Below, piece by piece: positions 26,899 to 36,093 of a DNA stretch of 64,000 bases. The stretch's first letter is position 1, and every line of letters starts with the position of its first letter. Source of the stretch: JBMNGG01 sp050949705. GTDB lineage: Bacteria; Bacillota; Thermosediminibacteria; Thermosediminibacterales; Tepidanaerobacteraceae. Location: assembly GCA_050949705.1 (NCBI GenBank), contig JBMNGG010000017.1, positions 20,834 through 84,833 on the forward strand, written 5' to 3'. The notes below the pieces were generated by a model, which was not told the origin of the DNA, searched no databases, and saw only the letters and a program-made list of their open reading frames with translations. Both the position numbers and the translations under genes were made by a program.

Positions 26899-28248
26899 TT
26901 AAACCAGTTTACTTAAGGTTTTCTCTAAAACGCCTTCCGGCAAAGCGGAATTTTGTAGTTTCCCCGATAGATAGCTGTCATATGAAGCCATATCGAAGTA
27001 TCCATGACCACTTAAGACAAAAAGTATTGTCTTATACTCGCCGGATTCCTTTGCCTTAATGGCCTCATCTATAGCTGCTTTTATAGCATGGGAAGACTCA
27101 GGTGCCGGAATAATGCCTTCATTTTGGCTAAAAAGCATGGCGGCCTCGAAGATGTCCTGCTGTTCAAAAGCTACAGCTTCAATTAGGCCATCGTGTAATA
27201 GCTGACTTTGTATAGGGGAAGAACCGTGGTATCTAAGACCTCCCGCATGAATGCCAGGGGGCATAAAGTCACTTCCCAAAGTATACATCATCATCTTAGG
27301 GGTCAGATGAGCTACATCGCCATAGTCGTAGGTGAACTTACCTTTAGTTAAGCTGGGACAAGCGGCAGGCTCAGCTGCAACTATACGCGTCTTTTTGCCT
27401 TCCTTTATTTTGTCTTGGACAAAAGGCATGGCAAGCCCTCCAAAATTACTCCCACCACCAGAACATGCTATAACTACATCCGGATAGTATCCTGCCTTTT
27501 CCATCTGCTTCTTAGCTTCAAGACCTATAACCGTCTGATGTAAAACTACGTGATTTAGCACACTGCCTAAAGCATAGTTTGTATCGGAATTCTTGACGGC
27601 ATCTTCTACAGCTTCACTTATGGCGATTCCTAGACTTCCATTAGAGTCCGGGTCATCTTTCATTACTGCTCTACCCGCTTCGGTTTTATCGCTGGGGCTG
27701 GCAAAAACCTGAGCACCGAAAAGCTGCATCATCGAGCGACGATAGGGCTTTTGATTGTAACTTACATTTACCATATAGACAGTGCACTCCATACCGAAAA
27801 AGCTACAAGCCATGGCCAAAGCCGTTCCCCACTGACCTGCCCCGGTTTCGGTAGACAGCCGCTTTATCCCCTGCTGCTTATTGTAGTACGCCTGGGGTAT
27901 AGCGGTATTTAATTTATGACTTCCAGCAGGGCTGACTCCTTCATATTTAAAATAAATCTTTGCCGGTGTATCTAAAGCTTTTTCCAGGCGATGTGCCCTA
28001 AATACAGGTGAAGGCCTCCACAACTTATATATTTCCCTAACTTCTTCCGGTATCTCAATATATCTCTCAACACTCACTTCTTGTTTAGTAACTTCATCTG
28101 GGAAAATAGCTCCCAGTTCATCTGGGGTAGCAGGATTTCCTGTTGTAGGACTTAGTGGAGGTTTTAAAGGATTAGGCATATCGGCCTGTATATTATACCA
28201 ATATCTTGGAATCTCTTTTTCATTTAGCAGTATCTTGGTTTCCTTCAT
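26899..28248 (-). CDS. TrpB2-type tryptophan synthase beta chain
   Basis: The 449-residue PLP enzyme is of the long TrpB2 class rather than the usual roughly 400-residue TrpB1. It has PAGSHKLNTAI (PLP lysine), ETGAGQWGTALAMA, and the phosphate-binding loop CSGGGSNFGGLA. It condenses indole with serine, or salvages indole, without TrpA. The ATG at 28248 has AGGAG at correct distance; the ATG three codons earlier overlaps that site. Control by the upstream T-box means expression rises when charged tRNA-Trp is scarce. Confidence 0.92.
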   Translation of the reverse strand: MKETKILLNEKEIPRYWYNIQADMPNPLKPPLSPTTGNPATPDELGAIFPDEVTKQEVSVERYIEIPEEVREIYKLWRPSPVFRAHRLEKALDTPAKIYFKYEGVSPAGSHKLNTAIPQAYYNKQQGIKRLSTETGAGQWGTALAMACSFFGMECTVYMVNVSYNQKPYRRSMMQLFGAQVFASPSDKTEAGRAVMKDDPDSNGSLGIAISEAVEDAVKNSDTNYALGSVLNHVVLHQTVIGLEAKKQMEKAGYYPDVVIACSGGGSNFGGLAMPFVQDKIKEGKKTRIVAAEPAACPSLTKGKFTYDYGDVAHLTPKMMMYTLGSDFMPPGIHAGGLRYHGSSPIQSQLLHDGLIEAVAFEQQDIFEAAMLFSQNEGIIPAPESSHAIKAAIDEAIKAKESGEYKTILFVLSGHGYFDMASYDSYLSGKLQNSALPEGVLEKTLSKLV

Positions 28249-28375
28249 TCTTATCATCTCCTCTTGAATGAATTGTTAAATCCCTTATCAGCTGTCAGGG
28301 AGACTGTTCTCTGACAATTCTATAGTATATATAAAATTTTCATCCTTTCATGTCATATATATCACCCCACAAACA

Positions 28376-28690
28376 AAAAATCCGTCCCTATCAAGGGACG
28401 GATACTTCCGCGGTGCCACCCAAATTAGTCTCATATTGTGTATAAAAAAAGCATTTCATCTTCAGGACGAAATGCTTTGCCACCTCAATATAAAACTCGC
28501 TTTGTCAGATACGGCGAACAAGACGTATATTCGCGATATCCTGTCTTTCGTTAACGGGAGACGTACCGTGTATAGCTACTTAAATTTTGCCATACCTTCT
28601 CCAGGGCCCATTCACCACAACTTTCAGTGCCACACTCTCACCACCAGTGGCTCTCTTTGACCTTCCGTCGAGGTTACTCTTCCCTTTCAC
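28376..28690 (-). promoter_or_regulatory. T-box riboswitch, Trp specifier
   Basis: On the minus strand the leader contains the T-box sequence TGGGTGGCACCGCG (28409-28422), a following terminator hairpin (28381-28402, perfect 9-bp stem with T6 after it), and a long stem I. The specifier loop reads GAA-TGG at 28608-28613, so the codon is TGG (Trp). This matches the downstream trpB2-trpP genes. Confidence 0.92.
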
Positions 28691-28768
28691 CGAATTTACA
28701 AATTAATTTATAATATAGTATCACAGTAATTGAAAAAGTGCAACAGGTGATTTATGAAAAAATTTTAA

Positions 28769-29332
28769 TTAAATGGTTTCTTTGGCAGTTCCAGTCTTTT
28801 CTCTTAAGAATTTTGATACCGGCTTATATACAAAGACAGTTAAAACTGAATTTAATGAAGCCTTAAGCAAATTAAAGGGTATTATTACAGGGACAATCAT
28901 TGATTTAACCGTTTCCATCGGGACATTCATAAATTTAGTAGTGAAAATCAAGTTAAGTGGAATCATTATTAGAGTCATAGCTATCGAGCTTACAATCAGT
29001 GCTAAAATTGCACCTTTAAAGTTATGGATCTTTTTGTAAATAAGACCTGCTACAATTACCATAGTTCCGGTTGCTATTAAGTGCATTATGGCTCCAATCC
29101 ATCCACTGCCTGCACTTACTGTGGTAGCTTGTATTAACGACACTACTAAAGTAATCATAAACCCAGCTAGAGGCCCGTATAGAAAAGCTCCAATTAGCGC
29201 AGGTACATCTCCTGGCTCATACTCCATGAAAGGTGCTGCTGGAATTAAGGGAAACCTAATCATTAGCATTAATAGAACTGATAAAGCTGAAAGCATAGTA
29301 ATTCTTACAATTCTGTTTACATCGTTTTTCAT
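28769..29332 (-). CDS. ribU: Riboflavin ECF transporter S component RibU
   Basis: The 187-residue membrane protein has five to six spans and the ECF S-component pattern: MLSALSVLLMLMIRFPLIPA, FMEYEPGDVPALIGAFLYGP, and a C-terminal VFVYKPVSKFL. The FMN riboswitch directly upstream identifies riboflavin or FMN as the ligand. It needs the shared EcfA/A'/T energy module, which is not in this window. GGAGGTTG precedes the ATG. Confidence 0.92.
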   Translation of the reverse strand: MKNDVNRIVRITMLSALSVLLMLMIRFPLIPAAPFMEYEPGDVPALIGAFLYGPLAGFMITLVVSLIQATTVSAGSGWIGAIMHLIATGTMVIVAGLIYKKIHNFKGAILALIVSSIAMTLIMIPLNLIFTTKFMNVPMETVKSMIVPVIIPFNLLKASLNSVLTVFVYKPVSKFLREKTGTAKETI

Positions 29333-29354
29333 ATCTTACAACCTCCATAAAATC

Positions 29355-29383
29355 AAAAATTCCCTGAGATATAATCTCAGGGA
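29355..29383 (-). terminator. Riboswitch expression-platform terminator
   Basis: TCCCTGAGAT pairs with its complement in a roughly 10-bp stem followed by a T5 run on the minus strand. It lies between the FMN aptamer and the ribU start and would stop transcription when FMN is bound. Confidence 0.8.
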
Positions 29384-29404
29384 AAGCATCCAAATCAATT
29401 AATC

Positions 29405-29530
29405 CTTAATCTTCTCCCATCCAGACTTTACTGTCGGCCTCGGAATCTAACCGAGTCAGCTTACGCTCGCGGGCTAACGGAATTTATCCGCACTACCGCC
29501 GGTCGGGAATTTCACCCTGCCCTGAAGATT
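29405..29530 (-). promoter_or_regulatory. FMN riboswitch (RFN element)
   Basis: Conserved RFN segments appear in order on the minus strand: CAGGGCAGGGTGAAATTCCC, GACCGGCGGTAGTGCGG, AGCCCGCGAGC, CTCGGTTAGATTCCGAGGCC, and GTCTGGATGGGAGAAGA. It controls ribU, which starts about 70 bases downstream. Confidence 0.96.
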
Positions 29531-29556
29531 ATATCCAGTTTATTCATTTTTTAATG
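29528..29556 (-). promoter_or_regulatory. ribU promoter, -35 lying in IS-derived sequence
   Basis: A perfect -10 TATAAT is at 29528-29533 just upstream of the aptamer. The hexamer 17 bases further, CATTAA at 29551-29556, is poor and falls within sequence that translates as transposase. The element may have replaced the original -35 region. Confidence 0.5.
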
Positions 29557-29564
29557 GAGGATAT

Positions 29565-31001
29565 TTGTTTTTACAAAAAATCTATCATGAACTGGAACTT
29601 GATAAAATCTGCAGCAAAATCACAAACAAATATAGATTTGAATACAATTTGGATTCTATTTTTTCAAGATTACTTTACGGTAGAATACTATTCCCTTCTT
29701 CAAAGCTTTCTACTTATGAGCTCTCTTGGAAATTAATTGAACCACCTGATTTTAAGCTGCATCATGTTTACAGAGCTTTAGAAGTCATAGCAAAGGAGAC
29801 AGATTTTATTCAAGCATCTCTTTATCAAAATAGCCTCTCAGTTTCGAAGCGAAATACCGGTATTTTATACTATGACTGCACCAATTATTTTTTTGAAATT
29901 GAACAGGAAGATGGGTTAAAGCAATATGGCTTTTCTAAGGATCACAAACCAAATCCTATAGTTCAAATGGGTCTTTTTATGGACGGAGATGGCATTCCTC
30001 TTGCTTTTAGTATTACAGAAGGCAATAAAAATGAACAACTGACACTTAAGCCTTTAGAAAAAAAGATTTTATCTGACTTTAAGCTATCAAAGTTCATTGT
30101 TTGCACAGATGCTGGGCTTGCCTCAAATTGCAATCGAAAATTCAATGATAAAAAAGACAGGGCCTTTATCACCACTCAATCCATTAAAAAACTCAAGGGG
30201 CACCTAAAAAAGTGGTGTTTAGACCCTACAGGCTGGCATCTGGATAAAGATACTAAAACGTATGATATACGAGAACTTGATGAAGAAAAATACAAAGATA
30301 AAGTATTTTACAAAGAGCGTTGGATAAAGGAAGACGGGCTAGAGCAGAAACTAATTGTCACATATTCCATTAAGTACAGGGACTATCACAGAAAAATCCG
30401 CAACTTGCAAATTCAAAGAGCTCTTAAGCTGCTTGATACAAATCCCTCCAAGATAAAAAAACCCCGTCAGAATGATTACAAGCGCTTTATCAAAAAGACA
30501 AGCTGTACATTAGAAGGTGAAGTTGCAAAACAAGAAGTATATAGTCTGTATTATGAACTTATTGATGATGAATCAGCATATGATGGTTTTTATGCAGTTT
30601 GTACAAATCTTGACGAAGATGCCGTAGAAATTGCAAGAATCAATAGATGGCGCTGGCAAATCGAAGAGTGTTTTAAGATTTTAAAACATGAATTTAAGGC
30701 AAGACCCGTATACCTTCAAAGAAATGATAGAATTACTGCTCATTTTACCACTTGTTTTATTGCGCTTTTAATGTATAGATTGTTGGAAAAGAGATTACAA
30801 GGGGAATTTACATGTGACACCATTATTCGAAATTTACGCAATATGAACTTTCAGGAGTTAAAAGGTAGGGGCTACATACCGACTTACACAAGGAATGATT
30901 TTACTGATGCTTTACATGAAGCATTTGGCTTTCGGACTGATTATGAAATTGTAACCTTAAAACGACTGAAAAAAATTTTAAAAGAAACAAAAACTAGGTA
31001 A
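29565..31001 (+). CDS. IS1634-family transposase, N-terminally truncated
   Basis: The 478-codon frame keeps the DDE catalytic core: LYYDCTNYFFE (first Asp), VCTDAGLASNC (second Asp) and NRWRWQIEECFKILKHEF, the Y/R-E-K signature of IS4-superfamily transposases. Full IS1634 transposases are about 550-580 residues and start with a beta-rich N-terminal part that is absent here. The apparent TTG start with a chance GGAGG is probably a by-product of the truncation. Whether the shortened protein is active is doubtful. Confidence 0.82.
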   Translation: MFLQKIYHELELDKICSKITNKYRFEYNLDSIFSRLLYGRILFPSSKLSTYELSWKLIEPPDFKLHHVYRALEVIAKETDFIQASLYQNSLSVSKRNTGILYYDCTNYFFEIEQEDGLKQYGFSKDHKPNPIVQMGLFMDGDGIPLAFSITEGNKNEQLTLKPLEKKILSDFKLSKFIVCTDAGLASNCNRKFNDKKDRAFITTQSIKKLKGHLKKWCLDPTGWHLDKDTKTYDIRELDEEKYKDKVFYKERWIKEDGLEQKLIVTYSIKYRDYHRKIRNLQIQRALKLLDTNPSKIKKPRQNDYKRFIKKTSCTLEGEVAKQEVYSLYYELIDDESAYDGFYAVCTNLDEDAVEIARINRWRWQIEECFKILKHEFKARPVYLQRNDRITAHFTTCFIALLMYRLLEKRLQGEFTCDTIIRNLRNMNFQELKGRGYIPTYTRNDFTDALHEAFGFRTDYEIVTLKRLKKILKETKTR

Positions 31002-31026
31002 ACATTCCGCATTATTTTTAAAAACA

Positions 31027-31071
31027 AAAAAGCCCGAATCCCATTATTTTCAATGGGTTTCAGGCTTTTTG
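31027..31071. terminator. Bidirectional terminator at the IS right end
   Basis: AAAAAGCCCGAATCCCATT pairs with AATGGGTTTCAGGCTTTTT with one bulge pair, flanked by A and T runs on both sides. It terminates the transposase transcript and could insulate the downstream gene. Confidence 0.75.
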
Positions 31072-31216
31072 TCTTCTGTAAGTGTCAAAGATGGGATTCT
31101 AGCACTGCATTTATTATGTGTCAAGATTATTCTTATATTACCTTGATGTTTAAATTAAAATAATATATATTTTAGTTGAATATTTCTACCAAAACATTTT
31201 TTAAGGAGTGGTCAAC

Positions 31217-32596
31217 ATGCATTATGACATAGCGATAATCGGTGCAGGACCTGGAGGTTATGTTTCTGCTATATATGCAGCCAAGAAGAAAGCTAAAGTA
31301 GCTCTTATAGAAAAGGATGCTCTTGGAGGAACATGCCTAAATCGGGGCTGCATTCCCACTAAAGCATTAATCCACAGTGCAGGGCTTTTAGAAGAACTGA
31401 AAGGCACCAAAAAATTCGGTATATCCGCAGACAATGTGACTTTCGATTGGAAGGCTATTCAAAACAATACTAAAAGAACAGTAAAAGGACTTACTTCTGG
31501 TGTGCAAAGCCTTTTAAAGGCAAATGGTGTTACTGTATTTAACGGTTTTGCAAAGCTTTCTGATAAAAACACCATAAATATTTCAAATGAAACTGAAGAA
31601 AAAACTATCACTGCAGAAAATATTATCATAGCCACAGGCTCAACTCCTACTATTATTCCGGTCCCAGGCCATGACCTAGACAATGTTATAACTAGTGATG
31701 AAGCTCTTTTCCTGGATAAGCTTCCTGCATCTTTATTGATAATCGGCGGAGGTGTCATTGGTGTTGAAATCGGGTACATTTACAATACATTTGGTGTTGA
31801 TGTAACTATAGTTGAAATGCTGCCTAAAATCCTCCCACTTCAGGATGAAGAAGTAGCTTCGGAACTTAAGAAAAACCTTGAAAAACAAGGTATCAAATTT
31901 TTTACTGATGCAAGAGTTATGGAAATAAAACAGGAAGGCAGCCTTTTAGCAACATCCTTTGAAACAAGGGAAGGCATAAAAACTGCACATTCGGAAAAAG
32001 TCTTAATGGCAACAGGCAGGAGACCCTCTCTAGACTCATTTAAAGATTTAGGTCTTAACATAGAAAAAACCGGAATAGTTGTAGATGATTACCTAAGAAC
32101 CAACATTAGCAATATATATGCTATAGGGGATGTTACTGGTAAAACCATGCTTGCCCACGTAGCTTCACACCAAGGAATAACCGCCGTCAAAAATATAATG
32201 GGTGAAAATATCAAAATGGATTATAAGGTTGTGCCTTCTTGTATTTATACAAATCCTGAAGCAGCCTCAGTAGGGCTTAGCGAAAGTGAAGCCAGAAAAA
32301 TATGCAAAGATATAAAGATAGGGAAATTCCCATATGCTGCAAGTGGCAAAGCAATGACCATGGGTCAAAGAAAAGGTTTCGTAAAAATCATATGTGACCC
32401 AAAATATAACGAAATTCTAGGTGTTCATATCTTGGGTTCCCATGCTACTGAGCTCATTGCAGAAGCTGCACTGGCAATGAAACTCGAATGCACTGCCGAA
32501 GAATTGGTAAATACTATACATGCCCATCCCACCCTTTCTGAAACAATGATGGAAGCTGCTTTTGACTTGTTAGGAGAACCCATTCACAAGCTATAA
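31217..32596 (+). CDS. lpdA: Dihydrolipoyl dehydrogenase
   Basis: The 459-residue flavoprotein has the FAD motif IIGAGPGGYVSAIYAAKK, the redox disulfide GGTCLNRGCIPTKA, the NAD site LLIIGGGVIGVEIGYIYNTF, and the catalytic HAHPTLSETMMEA at the C-terminus. It reoxidises lipoamide of 2-oxoacid dehydrogenase or glycine cleavage complexes. No lipoyl-binding domain is fused, and no partner complex is encoded nearby. The start is ATG at 31217 with AAGGAG eight bases upstream; the GTG three codons earlier overlaps that site. Confidence 0.93.
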   Translation: MHYDIAIIGAGPGGYVSAIYAAKKKAKVALIEKDALGGTCLNRGCIPTKALIHSAGLLEELKGTKKFGISADNVTFDWKAIQNNTKRTVKGLTSGVQSLLKANGVTVFNGFAKLSDKNTINISNETEEKTITAENIIIATGSTPTIIPVPGHDLDNVITSDEALFLDKLPASLLIIGGGVIGVEIGYIYNTFGVDVTIVEMLPKILPLQDEEVASELKKNLEKQGIKFFTDARVMEIKQEGSLLATSFETREGIKTAHSEKVLMATGRRPSLDSFKDLGLNIEKTGIVVDDYLRTNISNIYAIGDVTGKTMLAHVASHQGITAVKNIMGENIKMDYKVVPSCIYTNPEAASVGLSESEARKICKDIKIGKFPYAASGKAMTMGQRKGFVKIICDPKYNEILGVHILGSHATELIAEAALAMKLECTAEELVNTIHAHPTLSETMMEAAFDLLGEPIHKL

Positions 32597-32761
32597 AGCC
32601 CGCTTTACACTTTAATAAATACAATACTAATTATTGGTGATAATAATATTTAGGTTGCTTTTCAGTTTTAAATAATAGTTTTTTTATTGGTTAATTTTCA
32701 TTTTTTTGGTAAAATATATTTACTTTAATAAGACTTATCTTATTTTTGGGGGGAAAAATCA

Positions 32762-34177
32762 TTGAAAGAGAACAAAAAGTCTCCTTTCGAAAAAGAATAC
32801 GAGATTGCTTGGGATAAATATTCGGAAGAAGAGCTAAAGAGGGTATTTGATTTATCTAAACGATTTATTGATTTTATGTCTCGGTGTAAAACTGAAAGAG
32901 AATGTGTCCAAGAGTTTACCAGCCGAGCTGAAAAACTAGGCTACAAGAATCTACAAGACCTAATAAAACAAAATATGACACTAAAACCCGGTGACAAAGT
33001 ATATGCGGAAATAATGGGGAAAACTATCGCTTTTTTTGTTATTGGTAAAAAGCCTTTAGAGGATGGACTGAGAATACTTGGAGCACATGTTGATTCTCCA
33101 AGGCTTGACCTAAAACAAAACCCATTATATGAAGATGCAGACCTGGCACTTTTTGAAACACATTATTATGGTGGCATCAAAAAATATCAATGGGTCACAC
33201 TTCCCCTTGCCATACATGGAGTAGTCGTGAAAAAAGATGGAACACTAGTAAATATCGTTATCGGGGAAGATGAGGATGACCCTGTGCTAGGTGTTTCAGA
33301 CTTACTTATTCACCTGGCAAAAGACCAAATGAAGAAAACCATGGCAGAAGGTGTTGAAGGCGAAAAACTCAACATCCTCGTTGGCAGTATACCTATGAAA
33401 GCCAATGATGAGACAAAAGACCGGGTCAAACATAATATATTGAAATTACTAAATGAAAAATACGATATAGTAGAAGAAGATTTCGTTTCCGCTGAACTTG
33501 AAGTTGTCCCTGCCGGAAAAGCAAGACATTACGGATTGGATAAAAGCATGATTATGGCATACGGTCAGGATGACAGGGTATGTGCCTATACTTCCTTTGA
33601 AGCTATGTTGGAAATAGAAAATCCTGAAAAAACATGTGTAACCTTGTTAGTAGACAAAGAGGAAATTGGCAGTGTTGGTGCTACTGGTATGACCTCTAAG
33701 TTCTTTGAAAACACTTTAGCAGAGATACTTAACTTATTAGGTGACTATAGTGAACTAAAGTTACGCCGTGCTTTGGCTAATTCTAAAATGTTATCTGCAG
33801 ATGTAAGTGCGGCCTTTGACCCTAATTATCCTGATGTAATGGAAAAGAAAAATAGCGCAAGTTTCGGGAAAGGTATTGTATTTAATAAATATACCGGATC
33901 TAGAGGCAAAAGCGGCAGTAATGATGCCAATCCCGAATTTATGGCAGAGCTTAGAAAAATCATGGATAAGCATAATGTTAGCTGGCAGACTGCCGAATTA
34001 GGAAAGGTGGACCAAGGTGGCGGCGGAACCATTGCTTATATTCTGGCAAGCTACGGCATGGAAGTAATTGATGCAGGTATAGCTTTACACAATATGCACG
34101 CCCCCTGGGAAATTTCCAGTAAAGCAGATTTGTTTGAAGCCAAAAAAGCATATAAAGCTTTCCTACAAGAGGCTTAG
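32762..34177 (+). CDS. M18-family aminopeptidase
   Basis: The 471-residue protein is an M18 aminopeptidase I: metal ligands are in LGAHVDSPRLDLKQ (His/Asp), VDKEEIGSVGATGM (catalytic Glu pair), DVSAAFDPNYPD (Asp) and ALHNMHAPWEIS (His). It releases N-terminal residues from peptides as a dodecameric cytoplasmic enzyme. The start is TTG at 32762 behind a GGGGGG site. It is convergent with the peptide-transporter operon, which may be coincidence. Confidence 0.93.
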   Translation: MKENKKSPFEKEYEIAWDKYSEEELKRVFDLSKRFIDFMSRCKTERECVQEFTSRAEKLGYKNLQDLIKQNMTLKPGDKVYAEIMGKTIAFFVIGKKPLEDGLRILGAHVDSPRLDLKQNPLYEDADLALFETHYYGGIKKYQWVTLPLAIHGVVVKKDGTLVNIVIGEDEDDPVLGVSDLLIHLAKDQMKKTMAEGVEGEKLNILVGSIPMKANDETKDRVKHNILKLLNEKYDIVEEDFVSAELEVVPAGKARHYGLDKSMIMAYGQDDRVCAYTSFEAMLEIENPEKTCVTLLVDKEEIGSVGATGMTSKFFENTLAEILNLLGDYSELKLRRALANSKMLSADVSAAFDPNYPDVMEKKNSASFGKGIVFNKYTGSRGKSGSNDANPEFMAELRKIMDKHNVSWQTAELGKVDQGGGGTIAYILASYGMEVIDAGIALHNMHAPWEISSKADLFEAKKAYKAFLQEA

Positions 34178-34186
34178 AGTATGGAA

Positions 34187-34224
34187 AAAAATATCCTCCT
34201 TGAAGATTCAAGGAGGATATTTTG
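34187..34224. terminator. Bidirectional terminator between M18 gene and racemase operon
   Basis: A 12-bp stem (AATATCCTCCTT and its complement) has an A-run on the left and TTTTGTCTT on the right, so it can end both convergent transcripts. Confidence 0.82.
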
Positions 34225-34234
34225 TCTTCATATT

Positions 34235-35008
34235 TTACCATAGATTATCGGTATTATACTGTTCTTGGATATCATATTTTTTTATCTGGCAAATAGGCGG
34301 TGACTGGTATAGGCACTTTTTGCTATGCCCCCAACCGAAAGAGTTCTTCATGTCGATTAAAAACTCGCATTGTTTCAGAGCTGCTGCAATAGGATCAATA
34401 ACGGGAACATCCAGATATTCCTGAAGTTCTCTATAAAGGCCAAACTGCATGGTGCAGCCTAATATTACAACTTCTGCTCCATCATTATCAATAGCTTCTT
34501 TTCCCATTTGCTTAATCATATCTTTTGTGTGGCTCAAATCCTTATAAAAGTCTTCCACGCCCAACTCCAAAGTCTTAACTGAGGCAACCTTATCCTTGTA
34601 CCCATATTTTTGCACATTTTCCATTATTATAGGCACCCATTTTTGCCTTCCAGCAAGTATGGAAAACTTATAACCCAAAGTGGAAGCAAGACTCATAGAA
34701 GCCTCTCCGGGTCCCGTAACCACAATATTAGTGATTTCACGAGCCTGAAACAAGCCGGGATCATAGAAACACCCGATTACGGCCCCATCATAGCCCTCTT
34801 TTTCAGCCTTCTTTACCAAATGGATGATATCCAGCATAACCAGGGTCTCATAATACATATATTCCAGATTCCCTGGGCCTCTCTCAAGGCACACCATATC
34901 TACATCTGAACCATCAGCTTTTATTTCTCTGATAAAATCCTTAATCTCCGGTGTATAATATTCTTTTCCTACTGGATCTATATACAAGATTCTGCTAGCC
35001 TTTTTCAT
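34235..35008 (-). CDS. Asp/Glu/hydantoin racemase superfamily protein
   Basis: The 257-residue protein has the two-cysteine pattern of the superfamily: AVIGCFYDPGLFQAREITNI (first Cys) and VVILGCTMQFGLYRELQEYL (second Cys), plus VTGPGEASMSLASTLGYKF. Members racemise amino acids or hydantoins, or isomerise maleate. It is the last gene of the transporter operon, pointing to inversion of an imported amino-acid or peptide-derived compound. The substrate cannot be assigned. Confidence 0.8.
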   Translation of the reverse strand: MKKASRILYIDPVGKEYYTPEIKDFIREIKADGSDVDMVCLERGPGNLEYMYYETLVMLDIIHLVKKAEKEGYDGAVIGCFYDPGLFQAREITNIVVTGPGEASMSLASTLGYKFSILAGRQKWVPIIMENVQKYGYKDKVASVKTLELGVEDFYKDLSHTKDMIKQMGKEAIDNDGAEVVILGCTMQFGLYRELQEYLDVPVIDPIAAALKQCEFLIDMKNSFGWGHSKKCLYQSPPICQIKKYDIQEQYNTDNLW

Positions 35009-35035
35009 CTAAATTCCCTCTACGTTCATATAAGC

Positions 35036-36079
35036 TTATGGTGAAAGCAGCTTATCTGCCAAAACTTTCAATTCTGGATCTACAACTTTACCCTCATCTA
35101 AAACTTGTTTGCCGTCTAACCATACAGAAGAATTCAGGCATATGCCGTCACAGTGAGACACCGCCGGAATTCCATCTGGGGGACAATCTTCAGCACTCTG
35201 ATAGCCCAGACCCCACTCGGTGGCACCCCAAATTCTTTCATCTTCCAGGATATCACCGGTCAGTTTAGCACCGGGATTGAAGCCGTAGCACACATGGGCC
35301 AAACGGAACATATGGGGATCGTTAAAGCTTTCAAGCCAGCTCTTAAACTGGGCAGCCTGTTTGCCGCCTTCTATCTTCACAACCCGGCCCTTCTCAACAG
35401 TCAATACAACCGGCTCTGAAAGTAAGCCACAGGGGGGTTCTAAAGTTCCGTCAAAGACCAATGTTCCGTTTATTGTCTCCAGCTGTGGAGTCCAGCCAAT
35501 TTGACCTGATAGGTAGTGAATTCCGGGAACATTTGCTTTACCGACATCACAGCTCATGGGATGTGTGGGATTGTTTTCAAATTCTAAGTCTGTTCCGGCG
35601 GGGGTGGTTATTTTCATCTTTTTGGCTTTCTTAGTCATATCAGTAATCTTTGTCATAAAAGTGGCCAAAAGATCTGTATCTACCCTGCCAATTACCCTAA
35701 CTATCATGTCTACATTCATGCCTACTAAGTTCATATACCTAATCTTGTCATTGCCAAAAACGGCTCTTTCAAAAGGTGTTGAGTAAAGAAGCCATTTGTT
35801 ATTGAATTCAACCCAAACATCGGCTTTTTTTAGGGCTTCTGACAGTGCATCAATGGGGAGCATGGGATCTGCAGCCTTCCCAACTCCAAGGGGAGAGGCG
35901 GTCCAAATAACCATTGGCTTTGCCCCGGCTGCAAAAGCAGCTGAAGCAGCTGCCTTTACAACCCTCTCATCGCTTTCAGTGTCTGCTGTAAAAACTACAG
36001 TTTCGTTTTCTTTAACACCTAATAAGTCTTCAACTAATACCCTTGCGGCCTTAGCTAATTCCATCTCATAAAATTTCAC
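35036..36079 (-). CDS. M29-family aminopeptidase T-like protein (copy 2)
   Basis: The 347-residue protein belongs to the aminopeptidase T/NicX-like group: ELAKAARVLVEDLLGVKENE, TPAGTDLEFENNP, GQIGWTPQLETINGTLVFDG, and a C-terminal SHCDGICLNSSVWLDGKQVL. It is clearly paralogous to the product of 37709-38755, with the same length and landmarks, and is separated from it only by the binding-protein gene. The family includes metallo-aminopeptidases and a ring-cleaving dioxygenase; in an anaerobe the peptidase or a related hydrolase role is more likely. Confidence 0.82.
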   Translation of the reverse strand: MKFYEMELAKAARVLVEDLLGVKENETVVFTADTESDERVVKAAASAAFAAGAKPMVIWTASPLGVGKAADPMLPIDALSEALKKADVWVEFNNKWLLYSTPFERAVFGNDKIRYMNLVGMNVDMIVRVIGRVDTDLLATFMTKITDMTKKAKKMKITTPAGTDLEFENNPTHPMSCDVGKANVPGIHYLSGQIGWTPQLETINGTLVFDGTLEPPCGLLSEPVVLTVEKGRVVKIEGGKQAAQFKSWLESFNDPHMFRLAHVCYGFNPGAKLTGDILEDERIWGATEWGLGYQSAEDCPPDGIPAVSHCDGICLNSSVWLDGKQVLDEGKVVDPELKVLADKLLSP

Positions 36080-36093
36080 GAAAGTTTACCTCC

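Larger units (their letters stand above)
29540..31090 (+). mobile_element. 5'-truncated IS1634-like insertion element
   Basis: The element is defined by its transposase and by an in-frame tail of transposase-like residues upstream of its first start codon (FNGGYLFLQKIYHEL). About 80-90 residues of the usual N-terminus are missing, and the left side runs directly into the ribU promoter. The right end includes the hairpin at 31027-31071 and perhaps the TGTCAAAGATGGGA sequence at about 31083. No matching left terminal repeat or target duplication was found. Boundaries are approximate. Confidence 0.6.

Noticed and set aside
29565..31001. Intact, active insertion sequence.
   Set aside because: The transposase lacks its N-terminal part and no left terminal repeat or target duplication could be found.
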